9,543 nt of DNA from an uncultured Eubacteriales bacterium (lineage in GTDB: Bacteria > Bacillota > Clostridia > Oscillospirales > CAG-272): contig URDS01000076.1 of assembly GCA_900546635.1 (NCBI GenBank), forward strand, positions 1-9,543, in the 5' to 3' direction. A program made the position numbers and the translations under genes. A model generated the notes under the pieces. That model did not search any database, was not told where the DNA came from, and saw nothing but the letters and a program-made list of their open reading frames with translations. Positions 7,166 through 9,543 of the stretch are shown here, in pieces (position 1 is the first letter of the stretch; each line of letters opens with the position of its first letter).

Positions 7166-8983
7166 TCAGTCTGCGTATTCAATCGTTTCAAAGCCGAGCG
7201 CTTTCTCTGCCAAATCGGCGGTTTGCGCTGTCAGAATCAGCTTTGTTCCGCCTGCGAGTTTTTGTGTGGTTGCTTGATAGGCTTGAAGCTTACCTGAAAA
7301 TGTGCCGCCCGTAATCTTCAGAGAGGCTTTTCCGCTGTATGCGGGGGTGTAGTCGGTTGTATTTGTGCCGACACTGCCGACAAGATACAAATCGCCGGCA
7401 AAGGTTCCGCCGTTGATTTCCATGTAAACTTCACCGGAAAGATCGTTCATGCCGGTTCCGGTATTCGGAGATGTTCCGACGTGTTTGAATTCGCCCCCGT
7501 TTATGATAATGGAAAGCTTTGCGTCCTGCTCGATGCTGCCGACGGCATAGGTACGATTTGCTCTGCGATTTCCGCCGCGCACAATCGCCCATATTCCGCT
7601 GTCAATGGTCAGTACGCAGTCCGAGCGGCAGGAAACTTGCGCTTGATCGGTTGCGGCGACAATCGGTACATGCCCCGCATTGATGGTCAAGGGAACGGTG
7701 ACCGAAGCATCGAATGTACAGTTCAGCCCCTTTCCGAATGTGACGCTGTTAAATCCGCAGTAGATCGACTGGCTGTTTGCCGTTGCCTGAATGGTAAGAT
7801 TTGTGAATATAACGTCGCTGTTGATGGAGAGTCCGCCGCCGATCAGGAGCTTTGCGTCGGCTGTTTTTGCATAGTCGATACCGTCGTATACGCCGGTAAC
7901 GGTAATCGGCTGCTTTGCGGGCGGCAGTTTTGTTTCGCCGAGTGTTACATCGCCGCAGACAACGACAGTACCGCCGCTTTCACGCAGCATACCGAACGCA
8001 TACTGCAAACGGTTGACGGCTTTGTCCGGGGCGGAACCGTCGTTTGCGGCACTGCCGCTGTCGCTGACAAATACCACCTTGTTTTCGGCCTGCGGAATTT
8101 TTGGCAAATTCATTTCACCGTCGAATACCGAGTTATAAAACCAGTTGGCAAGACCGGCATATGTATCATCCTTCGGGTGAATTTTATCGCCGTTTGGAAG
8201 ACAAGCCATATAATAGTCATGCAGAGCTTCTCCGGTTTCAAGAATCGGTAGATTCAGTTCTTCACCGACTGCACGGATCAGCCTTGGGATGTTCCATGCG
8301 GTGTTTTGATAAGCCAGTTCTATATTGACGGCGGGAATCATGGTGGAAAGGTAAATCTCGGGCTTGGAATCCAGCGCGGCAAAATCGGCGATCAGCGCTT
8401 TGTAATCGCGGATCCACTGCGCGGCGCTTTCATCATCGGTGACATTTCGGCAGTCGTTGGTGCCGAGCATAATGATGACAATGTCCGGATTTTCGTTGAT
8501 CGCGGCCTGATAGGCCGCTGTATTCGGATAATACAGTTCGCTGCCTGAAGTTTTTGCTTTTTGATTATAGGGAATATCCGGGGACATGACATAGGCGCTG
8601 GCTTTTCCGCAGTTGACGACCCTATAAGCTGTGCCGAGCAGTTTTTGCAGACGTGTGGGATAACTGTTGTTTGCCGGGTCTTTGGCGCCCGTGCCCTGCG
8701 TAATGCTGTCGCCCACGCAGACAACTTTGATCGGTCTCTGAATATCGGATGCGGTTTTGCCATCCGCGATAGAACTCAGCATAGACAGAACCTCTGAACG
8801 ATTCGGAATTTTATTGCTGTTTATCATGCTGCGAAGCGCCGTCAGCGCATCGGCAATCGTAATACGGCCGTCGCCGTTTTGATCGGTCGGCGGAAGCGCA
8901 TTGTTTGTTGCCGCCGCAGTTGAAACCGAAAAGAGCAGCGCCAGTAAAATCGTAATTATCAAAAATTGAAAGCCTTTTTTCAT
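7166..8983 (-). CDS. Secreted SGNH/GDSL hydrolase with dockerin-like loop and C-terminal beta-helix
   Basis: This encodes a 605-residue exported protein. Residues 1-25 form a signal peptide (basic MKKG, hydrophobic core, then STAAA). A dockerin/EF-hand-like calcium loop follows, DQNGDGRITIAD at 34-45; a normal dockerin has two such loops, and the second half here (about 60-75) lacks the acidic residues. The SGNH esterase domain spans about 84-290: GDSIT with nucleophile Ser93, NCGKAS with Gly126, GTND with Asn176, and the Asp266/His269 pair in GDKIHP. Such domains deacetylate or deacylate polysaccharides, lipids or peptidoglycan; the substrate is not evident. From about 302 the chain becomes Gly/Thr/Asn-rich with recurring INGG/ITGGTF strands, as in parallel beta-helices of the pectate-lyase type. 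The open frame extends upstream to 9217, but AAGGAG 6 bases before 8983 and the signal peptide fix the start. No LPXTG anchor is seen. Confidence 0.88.
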   Translation of the reverse strand: MKKGFQFLIITILLALLFSVSTAAATNNALPPTDQNGDGRITIADALTALRSMINSNKIPNRSEVLSMLSSIADGKTASDIQRPIKVVCVGDSITQGTGAKDPANNSYPTRLQKLLGTAYRVVNCGKASAYVMSPDIPYNQKAKTSGSELYYPNTAAYQAAINENPDIVIIMLGTNDCRNVTDDESAAQWIRDYKALIADFAALDSKPEIYLSTMIPAVNIELAYQNTAWNIPRLIRAVGEELNLPILETGEALHDYYMACLPNGDKIHPKDDTYAGLANWFYNSVFDGEMNLPKIPQAENKVVFVSDSGSAANDGSAPDKAVNRLQYAFGMLRESGGTVVVCGDVTLGETKLPPAKQPITVTGVYDGIDYAKTADAKLLIGGGLSINSDVIFTNLTIQATANSQSIYCGFNSVTFGKGLNCTFDASVTVPLTINAGHVPIVAATDQAQVSCRSDCVLTIDSGIWAIVRGGNRRANRTYAVGSIEQDAKLSIIINGGEFKHVGTSPNTGTGMNDLSGEVYMEINGGTFAGDLYLVGSVGTNTTDYTPAYSGKASLKITGGTFSGKLQAYQATTQKLAGGTKLILTAQTADLAEKALGFETIEYAD

Positions 8984-9180
8984 GAAATTCTCCTTGTTGA
9001 TAAGCGTTATGCGGCGTGCTTGAAACGTTTTTATGGGTAAGTTTGTTTTCAGTATACAATATTTTGTAAAAATAGAAATGTATAATTCGGTGTTTTTGTA
9101 GTTTTGAGCAGAAAATATTTCAGGCTTTGACAATTGACAGAAAAAATAGAATGAAACCCTATTCACAAAATATATAAATG
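8984..9180 (-). promoter_or_regulatory. AT-rich upstream region of the hydrolase gene, weak -10 candidate
   Basis: This AT-rich stretch should hold the hydrolase promoter. On the minus strand a TATACT (9056-9051) makes a good -10 box and would give a leader of about 60 bases, but no convincing -35 box lies 16-18 bases upstream. A regulated or extended-type promoter is possible. The upstream part of the open frame that crosses this region has low-complexity, non-protein-like sequence. Confidence 0.35.
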
Positions 9181-9207
9181 CCGCTGTGCAAACATTTACA
9201 AGTGAGG

Positions 9208-9253
9208 GACCGAGCACGGCAGAGCACGGTGACGAGCGCGGCAGAGCCCCGCC
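9208..9253. repeat. GC-rich imperfect tandem repeat in gene-less DNA
   Basis: Two units of about 22-23 bases follow each other, the first starting GACCGAGCACGGCAGAGC at 9208 and the second GACGAGCGCGGCAGAGC at 9231. The shared core is CGAGC(A/G)CGGCAGAGC. The second unit can fold into GCGGC/GCCGC (9238-9242 with 9251-9255). The block is sharply more GC-rich than the AT-rich DNA on its left. No gene is evident. Confidence 0.55.
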
Positions 9254-9344
9254 GCACGTTTGCGTTTTGCAGGGAACGGTTTGACCATTTCCCCAATTTG
9301 CCCTTCGCCCTATCCTGAAAAAAGCTTTCGTTTCCCGGCAGTCA

Positions 9345-9380
9345 AATCCCCCTGTATCGTGTACACGATACAGGGGGATT
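9345..9380. repeat. Perfect 36-bp palindrome
   Basis: Positions 9345-9362 are the exact reverse complement of 9363-9380. As RNA it would make a 16-bp stem with a GTAC tetraloop; as DNA it is a continuous two-fold site. The outer parts are runs of five C and five G. No T-run follows on either strand, so it is not a clear intrinsic terminator. It could be a protein-binding site, a cruciform-forming element or part of a mobile repeat. Confidence 0.85.
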
Positions 9381-9398
9381 CTAATAGCCGATCCAGAT

Positions 9399-9529
9399 TT
9401 GTAAACCTATTTTATTTATTGATTTCTGCTTCGTAGCTTTTACTTTTTCGATAAACTTAGGCGGACAGTTTTTGCTGTCCGCCTAAGCCTGTCGATAAAG
9501 ATAGGAATTGCAATAAAATTTGTTTACAA
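9399..9529. repeat. MITE-like element with inverted ends and inner hairpin
   Basis: The ends are an imperfect 18-bp inverted repeat (9399-9416 with 9512-9529, 16 of 18 positions): TTGTAAAC, two unlike bases, then ATTTTATT, and its reverse complement. Nearly centred within it is a perfect 13-bp hairpin, CTTAGGCGGACAG (9456-9468) and CTGTCCGCCTAAG (9475-9487), with a 6-base loop. Direct copies of TCGATAAA (9448-9455 and 9492-9499) flank this hairpin. No open reading frame fits inside. On the minus strand the inner hairpin is followed by TTTATCG, so it could also act as a weak terminator for a gene beyond the right edge. Confidence 0.5.
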
Positions 9530-9543
9530 GGCGGACATGTGCC
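9490..9543 (+). repeat. Right copy of the dispersed conserved element (truncated by the window)
   Basis: Positions 9490-9513 match the left-edge block 63-40 (minus strand) at 22 of 24 bases, and 9522-9543 match 30-9 at 21 of 22; the spacers are 8 and 9 bases. The two copies are in inverted orientation and both point outward. The window ends in the middle of the terminal hairpin: if the copy is complete, the next bases should be close to GCCTTGTA. As at the left edge, a perfect hairpin of unrelated stem sequence lies immediately before the conserved tail. Confidence 0.72.

Noticed and set aside
7481..8251. Plus-strand open frame of 256 codons inside the hydrolase gene
   Set aside because: It is antisense to a well-supported SGNH/beta-helix gene, has no good ribosome-binding site or recognisable domain, and reflects the codon pattern of the real strand.
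9127..9176. Plus-strand promoter made of two adjacent TTGACA boxes (9127 and 9134)
   Set aside because: No -10 box lies 16-18 bases downstream: TAGAAT is too close and TATTCA/TATATA are too far, in a very AT-rich stretch.
8984..9217. N-terminal extension of the hydrolase frame up to 9217
   Set aside because: A clear signal peptide and an AAGGAG site place the start at 8983; the extension would put 78 non-conserved residues before the signal peptide.
9490..9543. Integron attC site
   Set aside because: The conserved words (GTTTACA, TGTCGAT) do not fit the GTTRRRY core rule, no integrase gene is near, and there is no cassette-like gene order.
1..9543. CRISPR array, tRNA, rRNA or prophage gene
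   Set aside because: No regularly spaced direct repeats, cloverleaf sequences, rRNA-like segments or phage-type genes were seen on either strand.

Overview
The window most likely comes from a Gram-positive member of the Bacillota, probably a gut-type Clostridia/Oscillospirales lineage. This is inference from four things: a membrane fusion protein plus MacB-type ABC exporter with no TolC gene nearby, strong GGAGG ribosome-binding sites, clear sigma-A-type promoters, and a secreted SGNH hydrolase carrying a dockerin-like calcium loop. Base composition is fairly even across the genes. There are six protein genes; no tRNA, rRNA, CRISPR array, transposase or integrase was seen.

Layout. On the left edge, positions 1-63 hold a conserved repeat and 61-94 a hairpin that probably terminates the L-lactate permease gene (112-1770, minus strand). 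A divergent intergenic region (1771-2091) follows. It has a good promoter for the permease with a dyad over its -35 box, and a near-consensus promoter facing right into an RluA-family pseudouridine synthase gene (2092-2745, plus). After a 194-base gap comes a tightly packed plus-strand operon (2940-7086) for a tripartite MacAB/YknXYZ-type exporter: an unusually long coiled-coil adaptor, an ATPase and an FtsX/MacB-like permease. A long bidirectional hairpin terminator (7105-7151) separates it from a convergent gene (7166-8983, minus). That gene encodes a secreted modular protein: signal peptide, dockerin-like loop, SGNH/GDSL hydrolase, then a C-terminal region that looks like a right-handed beta-helix.

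The right edge (about 9180-9543) has no gene but is dense in structure: a GC-rich imperfect tandem repeat, a perfect 36-bp palindrome, and a 131-bp element with 18-bp near-perfect inverted ends around an inner 13-bp hairpin. Its last 54 bases match the left edge of the window in inverted orientation (22/24 and 21/22 identities in two blocks). In both copies a hairpin of different sequence sits directly before the same conserved tail. This dispersed two-hairpin element is the strongest candidate here for something undescribed.

The genes do not form one pathway. The three exporter proteins clearly work as one complex; the permease, pseudouridine synthase and secreted hydrolase appear to be independent transcription units.
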